A DNA stretch of 64,000 nt from positions 62,001 to 126,000 of the forward strand of contig ML769548.1 in the NCBI GenBank assembly GCA_009733575.1, read 5' to 3'. Both the position numbers and the translations under genes were made by a program. Source of the stretch: Gymnopus androsaceus JB14 (lineage: Eukaryota > Basidiomycota > Agaricomycetes > Agaricales > Omphalotaceae). The notes beneath the pieces were generated by a model that saw only the letters and a list, made by a program, of their open reading frames with translations, was not told the DNA's origin and made no database searches. Each line of letters begins with the position of its first letter. Positions within the stretch are counted from its first letter, which is position 1. Below, in pieces: positions 37,901 to 47,700 of this stretch.

Positions 37901-38922
37901 ATGCGCTGGTCGTCTCTGATTTTGAGCACTACAGTAGCACTGTTCGTCAGCGGTGTTCTCTCCATGCCTGTTGACACGACAGTTTTGGAAAGCCGCATGG
38001 ACAACTCACTTCCTTATGATTCTACAAAGGCTAGGAAACATGCGGCGGCAGTGAGTCAATGAGTGACTTACCCGCATTATTGCTAACTATCAACTTTAGA
38101 ATGTCGGCGCACCAGAGACGGGACAAGGAAGCGATGCCGGTAAGGAGTCATTCCACTATGATATTCTGTCCACTCATGCAAGCTCAACAGGACACGTCCT
38201 GTCGAAAGATTTTCATGAAGCAAAATTGGCGCAGGCTGGTGTTAAGTAAGTAAAAATATTTCTTTTTGATATGTTTAATGTGTTTAACAATGAGTACAGA
38301 GTAAGCCAGCTTTCGACAGAGACAAAGCATAAACATGAAGAACAGACTGTACCAGAGCCTTCTGGGCAAAATCGTGGGGTAATAAAAATCTTTGGAACTA
38401 CATAATGAACAAACATTGACCATCCACAGGCTGGAAGAAAAGAAGCCGCCAATGTCAAAGAGATTCTTTCTGGCAATGATGCGACCCATCCCATTAACGA
38501 AGGCCATCGGAATATGCAAAGTGACCCGGCTAATCAAGCTTTGGCCCTGAAAAAGGCGAAGGAGTTTGCGGACGGTGTTGAGGTATGTGCAGCTTATCAA
38601 CGAAGCATCCATCATCCATTTAACATCGTTTCAGAAAGATACTGGCAAGAAAGTACCCGACATGGAAAAGGATGCCAAAGCAGTGCTGGACAACCAGCCC
38701 TGTAAACGTGATTTTGTCGATGCGAATGGTATACTCAACGTTCGATTGCTTTACAATGAGAACGGGGAATTAAACCACCGTGCTCTGCCATGTGCCCTTC
38801 CTCCGCACAAACAGAAAACCGCTACATCCGAAAAATCCAGTGCTACTAAGAAGCAGACACCCAAGTCACAGGGACGGACGCCAAAGCAGGCTCCACCTGC
38901 TAAATCATCGAAGGAGCACTAG
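37901..38922 (+). CDS. Secreted protein of unknown function
   Basis: Exons are 37901-38050, 38100-38245, 38430-38582 and 38635-38922. The ATG at 37901 gives a clear signal peptide (MRWSSLILSTTVALFVSGVLS). The mature part is polar and helical, with Lys- and Ala-rich segments and DHEAK-like charge, and only one Cys-containing stretch (QPCKRDF..LPCAL). It ends in a basic, Pro/Ser/Thr/Gln-rich tail. The join between exons 2 and 3 is out of phase as I read it: exon 2 ends two bases into a codon while exon 3 reads best from phase 0, so one base is missing or the donor is elsewhere. I recognise no family. It sits between transposons, so it may be a rapidly evolving secreted protein. Confidence 0.6.
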
Positions 38923-39600
38923 AGTCCACTGACTCAGTTCAGAAAGCTGTGTATCCTGCGTACGAGTATTAAGTAGTATGGGAATACAATATTCTGAAGG
39001 TTTACTTCTCAACATTGCATGCAGGAGCCCATAAGTTTCCGGACTTAGGTAAATATTATCAATAAACTTATCAATTGCATTTTGCGGATTGGGTATTTGA
39101 GGGCCCGGCAATGCCAAAGCGTAAGTTCTAATGTCAACGCGTAACTTAAAAAATGTAATTCGGCCGGGAAAGCGTCGGAAGAGCCCTTCATTAATCAAAC
39201 TGGGATAAAATGAGCCAGTTGTATTCTCAAATATAGGTTTGGATACAAAATACATTGGGGTTTAGTTTAGAATTACAGTGGTTTATATACTACTTATTAT
39301 GACTAGGAATGAGTCAAGTGATGTAATATTGAATTGAATGTCAGGTCCTTTATTGTTTCGGAACCGTATTCCTAAGTGTCGGTACCGTACTGGCCTAATC
39401 TAGGGAAGTAGGCTACTAGCGCTGTTTTCACCGTGATTGATGCTTGAGAAATAAAACGGATCGGTTTGAGGGCATAGGTATTATGGTTTCTTACAATTAA
39501 GAGAATATCAAAATATGTTCAACATTGTATCACAAATAGAAAACTTACTTGTACAAAAACTCATGAAAATTGGTATCCTATTATTAATAGGATAATCAAG
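38923..39600. other. Intergenic, no gene recognised
   Basis: The minus-strand frame at 38905-39255 is open but has no recognisable features and overlaps the 3-prime end of the secreted-protein gene. I do not call it. Confidence 0.4.
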
Positions 39601-39739
39601 AGTTGGGCAGGGTGAGTGGCATCTGAGTCTAGAACCATTGATGTGAGCCCAATTCAAGCAGTTCAGCATGAATGAGCCCAAATTAAGCTTTGAACTGTTG
39701 AGCATAATTAAGTGGAATTCAAGCCTGTAAGCACATGTA
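39601..39739. repeat. Minisatellite block 1
   Basis: Degenerate units of the type TTGAGCATGGATGAGCCCAA are present, the same unit as in the large array at 41925-42678. The array continues on the far side of the MITE at 39740. Confidence 0.55.
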
Positions 39740-40002
39740 CTGAACCATTTTGAGCACTTTGTTCAGGGGTGTGACCTGTGACCGACTGAACAAATTTAGA
39801 TTTTGTTGGGGATCAATGGGAACTGTGACAAAACGAAAATTGTACAAAAAATTCCTACAAATTTGCATTAGGCGCCCAGTGGGTGACTGCAAAAATTGCA
39901 AAAATTGAAAAAATCATCACTGGCCACTGTGACATGGGACAAACCGTGACATTTGTTTCGTTGGGGGCCCCTGTGACCAATGAATTGATTGAGATGGTAC
40001 AG
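39740..40002. mobile_element. Mariner-like MITE, CTG(T/A)ACC type, copy A
   Basis: This 263-bp element has ends CTGAACCATTTTGAGCACTT and the matching complement, with TA on both sides (39738-39739, 40003-40004). It contains GTGACCTGTGACC and GGGGGCCCCTGTGACC. Copy B at 49967-50675 matches over its whole length once its LTR insertion is removed. Confidence 0.75.
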
Positions 40003-40004
40003 TA

Positions 40005-40074
40005 AGCCCAATTTAAGCCATGCGCATGGATGAGCCTAAATTCAGCTATTGAGTAAAGATGAGCATAAAGCAAG
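40005..40074. repeat. Minisatellite block 2
   Basis: Units such as CCCAATTTAAGCCATG and GAGCATAAAGCAAG occur here. The last eight bases (AAAGCAAG) are the left copy of the hAT target duplication. Confidence 0.5.
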
Positions 40075-40593
40075 CAGTGTTTGCCCTTAAGGCCTTAAAT
40101 CAAGGTTCGAAAATTTTTAAGGCTTAACAGGGCTTAAGGCTTAACTGTTAAGGCCAAGTTTAAGGCTTAATTACATTTTTTTTTTGATTTTTTTCACATA
40201 GTGGGGCTGCGGGAGTTGCAAAGTCCCTTATATTGGTTTACAGTACTCTATAAAGCTTTATTCTATGTACTCATCACCTGAATCAATCTCTATTGCACTG
40301 TCATCCGGAATCTCATCCTCCTCCTGATCTGTGAGAGCCATAGTAAGATCTATTTTGCTGCTCCCCATTCCCAGAGAGGATTGGAGGACATGAAGGAAAA
40401 TATGAGTTTTTGAGAGCCGATATAGTGCGAGTTGCTGAAAATAAAAATTCAAGACGCGGTCGGCCCGGGGCCAATGACACTGCCACTTAAGGCCTTAAGC
40501 TGTTAATAACTCACCAAAAATTCTTTAACCCTTTATGTTAAGCCCAATTAAGCCTTAACAACATTAAGGCCTTAACCCTTAGGGAGAACACTG
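40075..40593. mobile_element. Non-autonomous hAT-like element, TSD AAAGCAAG
   Basis: This 519-bp element starts CAGTGTTTGCCCTTAAGGCC and ends with the inverted GGCCTTAACCC..ACACTG. It is flanked by a perfect 8-bp duplication AAAGCAAG (40067-40074, 40594-40601). Subterminal TTAAGGCCTTAA/AAGGCTTAA motifs occur many times near both ends, typical of transposase binding sites. There is no transposase frame. Confidence 0.8.
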
Positions 40594-40601
40594 AAAGCAA
40601 G

Positions 40602-40727
40602 CCCAATCCAAGCCATTGGGCATCCAAATTACACTGTTGAGCATGGATGAGCCCAGATTTATGGTGTCTATTTTCACCAAATATTTTAACTTCAACTCCA
40701 ATTTTAATTTTGGTTTTTAACTTTCAA
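40602..40727. repeat. Minisatellite block 3
   Basis: The GAGCAT..CCAAAT type units continue to about 40665, followed by a T-rich spacer to the next element. Confidence 0.45.
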
Positions 40728-40906
40728 CATCAGCAAAACCTGTATTTTCGCTGGAGGTCTCCAGAGATCTCTGGAGCTTGACAGCTGTCAAAAAAACTGT
40801 CAATTTTCTCCAGAGATCTCCAGAGGTCTCTGGAATAGGGTACCTTGCTCCAGAGATGTCCCAAATGAATGGGTTTTCTCCAGCGAAAATACGGGTTTTG
40901 CTGATG
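40728..40906. mobile_element. CATCAG-family element, CTCCAGAGA subtype, 179 bp
   Basis: Both ends are intact (CATCAGCAAAACCTGTATTT and complement) and flanked by AA on each side. It is nearly identical to the copies at 31757, 43635 and 48358. Confidence 0.8.
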
Positions 40907-41924
40907 AACTTGAATATTCAACTTTTCGACCAGCTTTAAATTTAAACTTCTCTCATTTTAACTATGACTTTGGGTTAGTATGTACTGCTACTCGTGGCTA
41001 TGCATATTTTAGTAGTTATCTACAACATGTTAACTCTGCAATGTAACCTGTTGAAATGTTAACCTACCAAGATTCAAGAAGAGTATGACATAATTGGTTC
41101 AAGGCAACCTTGTTCTTCATGAAATTGTTTTATCTCAACTTTGGAAGAGGCATTCTATGGCAAGCCTATTGGTTCTTGATTGGTTCCCATTTTGTCCCAT
41201 TTTGGTTAGATATCCCCCATTTCCCCTGTAATTTGCTCCACATTGGCAACAATTGCACCTTGGAGCAAAACAAGCTCAACATTCACAATCTTTTGGTTCA
41301 AACTTGACCCCATGCATAGTCAATTTTTTCCTTAATCCACGATACCACCGAATGAGTGCCCAGTTGGCACAAGCGCTTGCAGCTCCATTTATGTCATATA
41401 GACACTGGTGCAATGATGGAGTGTAGAGTTCAATGAGAGAGTGCATGGGGCATCCTTGATTCTTGAGGTCCTTATGAGGTGATGGCATAGTACCAGGGGA
41501 AAATCAAAGCAATTGAAGTCTGACACTGCAAGAGTAAATAGCTGCAAGACTCCAATGCGAAGTAAGAGGGGATTTGAAGCAAGGGGGAAATTGTACTCCA
41601 CCAGGAGAAAATTTTATGTCTTTTGCAAGTCTATTGGGGAAGTGTTCCAAAATTAGATTTGAGCTTACTCAATCTTGTTTTAGGGGCTGATAAAATTGTA
41701 GAAATAATAACTGCACCTCCATCTGAGTCAATGCTTCCTTGGCTCTGCAAAAATTGAACTTAATGGAGTTTGGATATGTTCCATGAAGATGAAGTTGAAA
41801 TGCTTTCAATTTGAACTAGAATAATATCCAAAAAGTTGAAGCTAACAAAGTCAAAGTATCAAATTGAAACCAAAATGGATCTATCAAAAGTTGAAATATT
41901 GGGTGAATTCTGACTTTATACAGA
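40907..41924. other. Repeat-derived DNA, no gene recognised
   Basis: No coding region is supported. The minus-strand frames at 41276-41601 have some protein-like composition and may be remnants of a retroelement, but no motif could be identified. Confidence 0.35.
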
Positions 41925-42678
41925 TTGAGCAGTTCAGTACTCCAAGCAGTTGAGCATAGATGAACCAAATTTGAGCCATTGAGCATGATCAAGCCTGATT
42001 TGATCATCAACAATAGATGGGTCTAAGTTAAGCAGTTGCACATGATCATGCTGGATTCAAGGAGTTGAGCATAAGGTCAGCCCAATTCAAGCCATTGAGC
42101 ATGGATGAGCCAGAATTCAGCAATTGAGTATGATTGAACCTGATTCAGACAGTTGAGCACAGATGAGCATGGATAAGTCCAAATGGAGCAGTTCAGCACA
42201 ATTTGATCAGTTGACCATGGATAAGCTGTATTTGAACAGTATGCTTTGAGTCAATGATGAGGAGACAAGCATGGATGAACCCAATTTGAGCCATTTGGGA
42301 CAGATGAGCTTAAGTTGAGCTGTTGAGGATGATCAAACTAATTCAAGCTGTTGGACATGGGTAAGACTAAATTGAACAGTTGAGTATAGAAGCTTAAATT
42401 GAGCCATTAAGCATGGTTGAGCCCAAATTGAGCAGCACCTCATGATTCAAGCAGCTGAGCATGGACAAGCTTAAATTGAGCCATTGAGCATGGATGAGCC
42501 CAAATTAAGCAGTGCAGTGTGATTCAGGCAGTTGAGCATGAATGAGTCCAAATTAAGCAGTGCAGCATGATCCAGGCAGTCGAGCATGAATAAGCCTAAA
42601 CTGAGCCATTAGGCATGATCAAGCTCAATTTGAGCCACTGGGCATGGATAAACTTGAATTAAGCAGTTCAGCACAATG
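41925..42678. repeat. Degenerate minisatellite, GAGCATGGATGAGCC units
   Basis: About 750 bp consists of imperfect units of 25-40 bp of the form TTGAGCATGGATGAGCCCAA(AT)TTGAGCAG. Units differ by point changes and small indels, so it is an old array. Blocks of the same array at 39601, 40005, 40602 and 43464 show that it once spanned about 4 kb and was split by transposons. Confidence 0.7.
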
Positions 42679-43463
42679 CATCAGCAAAAACTGTTTTGGG
42701 CCCAGGAGGATCTAAGGTCACCTAGTCCTCTTAGGCGACCTGAGGCATCCTAGTTGGCCCAGGAAAAAGGGTAAAACTTTGGACACCTCAGGTATCCTAG
42801 TCATCCTAGGTGTCCTGGGATGTCCTGGGATGTCCTGGGGCATCCTAGGATAAAATTTCTATCCCAGGATGCCCCAGGATATTCCAGGATATCCCAGGAC
42901 ACCTCAGGACATCATCAGCAAGAAGGGGTTAAACCTATGATGACCTAGGGAACCTAGGCTACCCTGGTCACCCTGGTCACCCTGGTCACCTTGGGTCTTC
43001 CAGGCTACCCCAGGCTACCTTAGGCTATCTCAGGTTACCTCAGGTTCCTCAGGTTAGCTCAGGCTTACTCAGGCTTACTCAGGTTTACTCAGGTTGCCTC
43101 AAATTCCCAAGGTTTATCCCTAAATCCTAGGCAACCTAGGTGACCTCAAAGAAACTGAGGCAGTCTGGGCAACCTAGGTGGCCTAGGAGACCTAGGTATC
43201 CTTAGGTTCCCTTAACTCTCTTTAAGTCATTGTGGGTTAACCTAAAGTCAGCCCTGGGCCCAGACCATTTTTCCTGATGATCCCCAGGATATCCCAGGAC
43301 ACCTCAGGACATCGCAGGATATCCCAGGACACCTAGGATGACTAGGATACCTGAGGTGTCCAAAGTTTTACCCTTTTTCCTGGGCCAACTAGGATGCCTC
43401 AGGTCGCCTAAGAGGACTAGGTGACCTTAGATCCTCCTGGGCCCAAAACAGTTTTTTCTGATG
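42679..43463. mobile_element. CATCAG-family element with long near-identical arms
   Basis: The ends are CATCAGCAAAAACTGTTTTG and its complement (one mismatch). The two arms are almost identical in inverse for roughly 130-150 bases: GGGCCCAGGAGGATCTAAGG, CACCTAGTCCTCTTAGGCGA, CTGGGCCAACTAGG and onward. A second element (42913-43279) is inserted in the centre. No matching 2-bp flank is seen (TG left, GC right). No transposase frame is present. Confidence 0.72.
42913..43279. mobile_element. CATCAG-family element nested in 42679-43463
   Basis: The ends are CATCAGCAAGAAG and CCATTTTTCCTGATG, flanked by AT on both sides. The inside is a run of imperfect 10-bp units such as AGGCTACCTC, TCAGGTTACC and CCTGGTCACC. 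A related unit array fills 53400-53690. Confidence 0.68.
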
Positions 43464-43634
43464 GCCATTCAAGCTGTTGAGTATGGATAAGCCCAAGTTG
43501 AGCAGTTGAGCAGTTGAGCATCTATAAGCCTAAGTTGGGCAGTTCCACATAAAGCAAGGCCAATTCAAGCCATTGAACATAGATGAGCACACATGGAGCA
43601 GTTCAGCATAAAAACAACCCCAATTCATGCTGGA
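43464..43634. repeat. Minisatellite block 4
   Basis: CCAAGTTGAGCAGTTGAGCA-type units lie between two CATCAG-family elements. This is a continuation of the array at 41925-42678. Confidence 0.55.
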
Positions 43635-43817
43635 CATCAGCAAAATCTGTTCTTTTTCGCTGGAGGTCTTCAGAGATCTCTGGAGCTTGACAGCTGTCAA
43701 AAAAAGACTGTCAATTTTCTCCGGAGATCTCCAGAGGTCTCTGGAATAGGGTACCTTGCACCAGAGATATCCCAAATGAATGGGTTTTCTCCAGCGAAAA
43801 TACAGGTTTTGCTGATG
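43635..43817. mobile_element. CATCAG-family element, CTCCAGAGA subtype, 183 bp
   Basis: The left end is CATCAGCAAAATCTGT and the right end is the standard complement, flanked by GA on both sides. It lies at the edge of a Copia gag fragment. Confidence 0.78.
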
Positions 43818-44116
43818 GAGGATGGCAGCAGGAGTTTTGATGGATCCCTCATGGGCCTGTGGCTTGCCTTTACCTTTGCTCATGCCTCCACATCTCTTCT
43901 TAGGGTCACCTGAGGTTTGCTGCCCTTTGGGTACTCCCTGATTATCTTTCTTCTGATTCTGATTCTGCCAGGAGGAACCTTTGGCAGGGCATTTCTTGAC
44001 TGTAGAGAGTCAAGATTGAAGAAAGACTGCATTGTTAGACTGGCAGCAGCAATACTCATCCTGTATCCTTGGAATAATGGTAGTTGTTGTCAGATTTTGC
44101 CCAGTGTATTGGGAAA

Positions 44117-44890
44117 TGGAGCTTGGTTGCAGGTAGTGAAACCTGCAGGTACCTGCAGGTTTTTGTACCCGTGGATGGTCACTATCTGCGTGTACAGGTA
44201 TCCCACAGACACAGGTATGGATTTTGATGAAATGGCAGGTACCTGCGGGTACCTGCATCACTTACCAAGACTTCATGTTAATTGGATTTTATATAGACAA
44301 TTGACATAATTTTTATCAAGATTCTTTTTGCAAGATAAATTTGTTTTAAAATGCACACATATGGGCACTAAAAATCCACGGTTGGGTGCCTGTGAACTGA
44401 ATACAGTGAGATATCCCACAATGCATAGACCTTTTACAGAAAATCCTTATGCATTTTAACATGTTATGCATTGTGAGGTGCAGTTTTGGTGGAATGAGCC
44501 CATTTCTTCTCCCAAAATCCTATGCATTGTGAGATATTCTACTGTACAATCAAAAAATTGCCAGTAGGACCAGACAATAGTCACCATCATTATGATCAAG
44601 TGTTCCCACACCTATATGTAGGCATTTATTTATTTATTTTATATAAATTATACACATATCCTCTGTACAAAACGTATACAATATTTACAGTTTTAATGAA
44701 TTTACTTGCAGGTACCCGCAGGTAAAACATAGGTACCTGCAACCTCACAGGTACCTGTGCAAAAGTACCCACAGGTAATAGGTATTTTAAGTGCCGGTTT
44801 TCCCACGGGTACAGGTATGGACTTGGAGAGAGTGAATACCCGTGGGTATGGGTACAGGTAACCCACGGACAGTACTCGTGCCAAGCTCTG
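44117..44890. mobile_element. hAT-like element inserted in gag, TSD TTGGGAAA
   Basis: This 774-bp element has imperfect ends TGGAGCTTGGTTGCAGGTAG and the complement of CAGAGCTTGGCACGAGTA. It is flanked by a perfect TTGGGAAA duplication (44109-44116, 44891-44898). Subterminal CAGGTACCTGCAGGT motifs are repeated many times at both ends. The similar motif-rich element at 48458 has different ends. A TA-flanked MITE is nested inside. Confidence 0.78.
44404..44544. mobile_element. Mariner-like MITE, 141 bp, nested in hAT element
   Basis: The ends are CAGTGAGATATCCCACAATG and the complement of CAGTAGAATATCTCACAATG, with TA on both sides. Internal copies of ATGCATTGTGAG extend the symmetry. CAGT-type ends with TA duplication fit Tc1/mariner. 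Confidence 0.75.
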
Positions 44891-45060
44891 TTGGGAAAGA
44901 ATGGACATGGCAAGACCATCCCAGGATTGTGGCAAAGCATTGAGTAGAATCATGGCTTTGACTGATTTGGAAAGAATCAAGCCAGAGCCCTCTAAGCATG
45001 AGAGAATCAAAGTGAAAGAGGCAATCAGCATAGCTGGATCAGTGTACTCAGTCGTTGATG

Positions 45061-45712
45061 GAGATAAATCTCAGATTCGTAAGAAGTCTGATTGCAAGAT
45101 CATACAGTATTTGACCGGTCCTTTGGAGTTGCATTTTCTCAAGCTTCATGGCCTACTGGGAGGCTGATAAAGGATTTTTTATGTGTGCATTAGTCCATTG
45201 CACAATTTTCTCCACAAAAATGCTTTTACTTACTATTAGTAGTGTTTTACATGCTGTTTTACTGTGTCAGGGAGATATCATCAAAAATTTAAATAAGCTA
45301 CCTACAGCTTTTATGTTTTCCTATTTCCATATTAGTCTCGCTACGCTGTACAGAACAACAAGGTAAAATATCCACATCAATTTCACATGAAAGGATGAAG
45401 AATTGCAAGTCCTGCAAACAAAATGCGACATGAAACGTGACAGATGTCATGTGTCACGGTGTTATTGCCCGCCAAATGTCACGCTGTTTAAACGAGCGGA
45501 AACGCCGGTTTTAGGGCTGTCATTGTGCACCGCCCACTGCCATTGCTACATGCAGGCTACATACAAGTGGTTGGGCACCACCATAGGTAAGATACTACTC
45601 AAGGGTCCTAGAAAGTCATTTTGGTATCATACCCTCTGTGACGTCCTTAACAAAGAGATTTCATTTTGACTGTCCAAAGGATTGGTTAAATATTGTAATG
45701 ACCTGCTGTCCC
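45061..45712. other. Repeat-derived DNA, no gene recognised
   Basis: The frames at 45148-45366 and 45403-45669 show no motif. The stretch around 45440-45560 is more G+C-rich than its surroundings, with a GTCACG repeat, and may be a remnant of a host gene or another element. Confidence 0.35.
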
Positions 45713-46078
45713 TAGTGATGTGCCAGCCCAGCTTTGGCCTACAAGCCCTGGCTTCGGCCAGATGGGCCAGGGCTTGGGCTTTCCAAAAGTGAGGTTGGGC
45801 CCTACCACCATGGCTCTGGCTTGGCCCGGCCTCAACCTACAGCATTGAATTTGTTTACAAACACTTACAATGGTAATTAATATCAATGTCAACAAATGAA
45901 TTACAATTGACAGCAGCAATGTACTATAATTAAATTACAACATTACATTACATGCGCCTAATGGCAAAGCGGTATTCTCAGTCACCAAATTGGATTCATG
46001 TGATAAATTACATACCTGTCGATGAGCATTCGAATCATCGATGTGTACAATTAAGTATTTTTTTATTTTTCTTTCTAT

Positions 46079-46154
46079 GCAATGCCGTGGCTAGCTCTCG
46101 TTGGGGTTCCCCCGAAGGGTGTACCCCAACATTAGAGAGCTAGTCCGGCATTGC
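46079..46154. repeat. Long hairpin, about 28-bp stem
   Basis: GCAATGCCG...CTAGCTCTC..GTTGGGGT (46079-46107) pairs with its complement at 46123-46154, with three mismatches and a 4-base bulge. It may be a small foldback element. It is followed within 12 bases by the GGTTAG-rich stretch. Confidence 0.65.
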
Positions 46155-46164
46155 CAAACGTGCT

Positions 46165-46204
46165 GGGTTAGCGGTTAGGGGTTGGGGTTAGGGTCAGGGG
46201 TTAC
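46165..46204 (+). repeat. Interstitial telomere-like GGTTAG repeats
   Basis: Degenerate units GGTTAG, GGTTAGGG, GGTTGG and GGTTAGGG run for about 40 bp. Basidiomycete telomeres are TTAGGG. This may be a repair footprint or chance. Confidence 0.4.
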
Positions 46205-46612
46205 GGCCTCTCGGAATAAGCGCAAATGAGGCTTTAGAGTGCCTGCCCAAAATTTGCACGCCCAACTGTATATATATAGTATTAGTATTGATAAGATTAA
46301 TGGAACCTACAGTTGTAATAAATTTGTAGACATTGATACTATTTACAATTGTAATGTAATTTGTATACAATATCTGTGTCCTGGGCTCCCGGCATGGCTT
46401 TTGCTCAAGCCAGGGCTTTTCAGGTGGCTGTACACATTCACTGTATAAGGAAACAAAGAATAATTTTCTTGACATAGGCTGTATTGAGTATACTGTACAT
46501 GAAATACATTACCTATGAGGATACAGTTGCAAAATAAAGTGGGAAGGAAGAAAAAAGGGAATGTGGCATGGAACTTGTGACTGTGGGAATACTTCCAAAA
46601 TAAGCTAACCTG

Positions 46613-46640
46613 CATCAGCAAAGTCACAGACAAGGGAAAT
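46613..46640 (+). mobile_element. CATCAG-like left terminus, isolated
   Basis: CATCAGCAAAGTCACAGAC resembles the family end for ten bases only, and no partner end was found. This is a weak call. Confidence 0.25.
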
Positions 46641-46757
46641 TTGATCCGACAGATTGAGCAAGCTTGGAACTACAATAAAATTGGACTCAAACCGGCCTTT
46701 ACAGTTGCACAAATACCCTCAAACTGTATGCTAAAAAGCCTCAGCTCATACAGTGAC

Positions 46758-46911
46758 CTTGCATTGGAAACGTTAGGTCAGAATTCTAACAACCTTGTTT
46801 ATTTTTGTTTATCTGGACCCGCTGGCAACTCGGCCCAATTGAAATATGTATTGATGATAAACACACATAAATGAGGTTGTCACAATCCTGACCTAACGTT
46901 TCCAGTGCAAG
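46758..46911. mobile_element. Foldback MITE, 154 bp
   Basis: CTTGCATTGGAAACGTTAGG at the left pairs with its complement at the right (CCTAACGTTTCCAGTGCAAG), and the pairing continues through GTCAG.ATT.T.ACAACCT for about 40 bases with a few mismatches. The target duplication may be TGCA, included in the symmetric ends. Confidence 0.65.
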
Positions 46912-47019
46912 TCATTGTAGCTTTCAAAAACTCAGGTTGGGCCAAAAGCCATCCCAGGCCAAAAGTCATGGCCTGGCTTTTCATGGCTTCAGGCCAAGCC
47001 AGCACATCACTACTCACTA

Positions 47020-47341
47020 TGGGAAAAAGTAACCGGAAATTATATATTTATTCTATGTAATCACACTACCTACAGCTTTGTGTTAGGCCCAGATTACTAT
47101 AGTACACTCTAGTACATCCCATCTCATCATAGTACACATCTGGAGTCCCAATTTGGACTATGATCCTCACTATGTTATGCTCATTTTCGCAGAAAAATCA
47201 CTACTTCGGGAGTTTTACAGAAGTTTAAGCTAACTTTACAGGGTAAAATATATAAGGTGACCAGGTACCTTTAACCCAAGGCAATACTTCGTTTTGCTGG
47301 AGCAATAGCTGCATAAGTGCAATTCCGGTTACTTTTTCCCA
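47020..47341. mobile_element. Mariner-like MITE, 322 bp
   Basis: Inverted ends TGGGAAAAAGTAACCGGAA (left) and complement (right) are flanked by TA on both sides (47018-47019, 47342-47343). No frame was found inside. Confidence 0.72.
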
Positions 47342-47700
47342 TAGCAAGTAGCTGTCCCAATTAAGTATTTTGGTGACAGCCTTCACTGGCTCTGGTCTGA
47401 TATACTGAACCCTGAGCATGAATGGTCTCTGTAAAGCCAAGTCTTGTGTGTGCGCGGGACGTGCTTTGAGTGCGGCGGGGTAGAACTCTCGCAGTTCACT
47501 TGGTACACAAGTAGAAGGTGGGGGAAAACCAAAACTGTATTTTTGTAGGTAGCGTCGCCGTATATACCACCAGCTGTACAGTTGGTGGCTTCGGTGTATA
47601 CCAGTAAATATGCTAATGTAACGAGTCTAGGCGAGACCGAGACTCTGTCAATGAGTAAGTAAGTGTTCAGGTTTTATGTGCGATATAAGTAATATAAGTA
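47342..47700. other. Repeat-derived DNA, no gene recognised
   Basis: This is mixed-composition sequence upstream of the Copia integrase fragment. It includes a short imperfect palindrome near 47560-47605 (ATATACCACCAGCTG / CAGTTGGTGG..GTATA). It could hold part of the 5-prime region of the Copia element. Confidence 0.35.

Larger units (their letters stand above)
43818..45060 (-). pseudogene. Ty1/Copia gag fragment, split by a hAT element
   Basis: On the minus strand the part right of the hAT element (about 45031-44899) reads SKSVKAMILLNALPQSWDGL, the signature of the UBN2-type Copia gag. The part left of it (44116 to about 43818) continues with SQYTGQNLTTTTIIPRIQDE and then a basic, Gly/Gln/Lys-rich stretch (KGQQTSGDPKKRCGG). 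Removing 44117-44890 and one 8-bp duplication joins the two in frame. Stops occur further on. Protease and pol do not follow because the fragment is cut at 43817. Confidence 0.72.
45713..47012. mobile_element. Old TIR element with TAGTGATGTGC ends
   Basis: The left end TAGTGATGTGCCAGCC and the complement of the right end TAGTGATGTGCTGGCT match over about 11 to 14 bases. Next to both ends lie G/C-rich GGCCTGG/AGGCTTGGCC motifs. The ends resemble hAT termini, but the 8-bp flanks do not match (GCTGTCCC and CTCACTAT). No transposase is seen. Several other repeats lie inside. Confidence 0.45.

Noticed and set aside
38905..39255. 116-codon minus-strand frame
   Set aside because: It overlaps the end of the secreted-protein gene on the other strand and has no recognisable feature.
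43593..43913. Open frames crossing CATCAG-family elements, repeated at several loci
   Set aside because: The same peptide-like sequences recur only because the element recurs. The frames cross its ends, so they are not genes.
45713..47012. Calling the TAGTGATGTGC pair a complete hAT element
   Set aside because: The 8-bp flanks do not match, and the length is filled with other repeats. The two ends may belong to different insertions, so confidence is kept low.
47440..47520. Possible tRNA-like G+C-rich stretch
   Set aside because: No consistent cloverleaf, anticodon stem or T-loop GTTCGA could be built.
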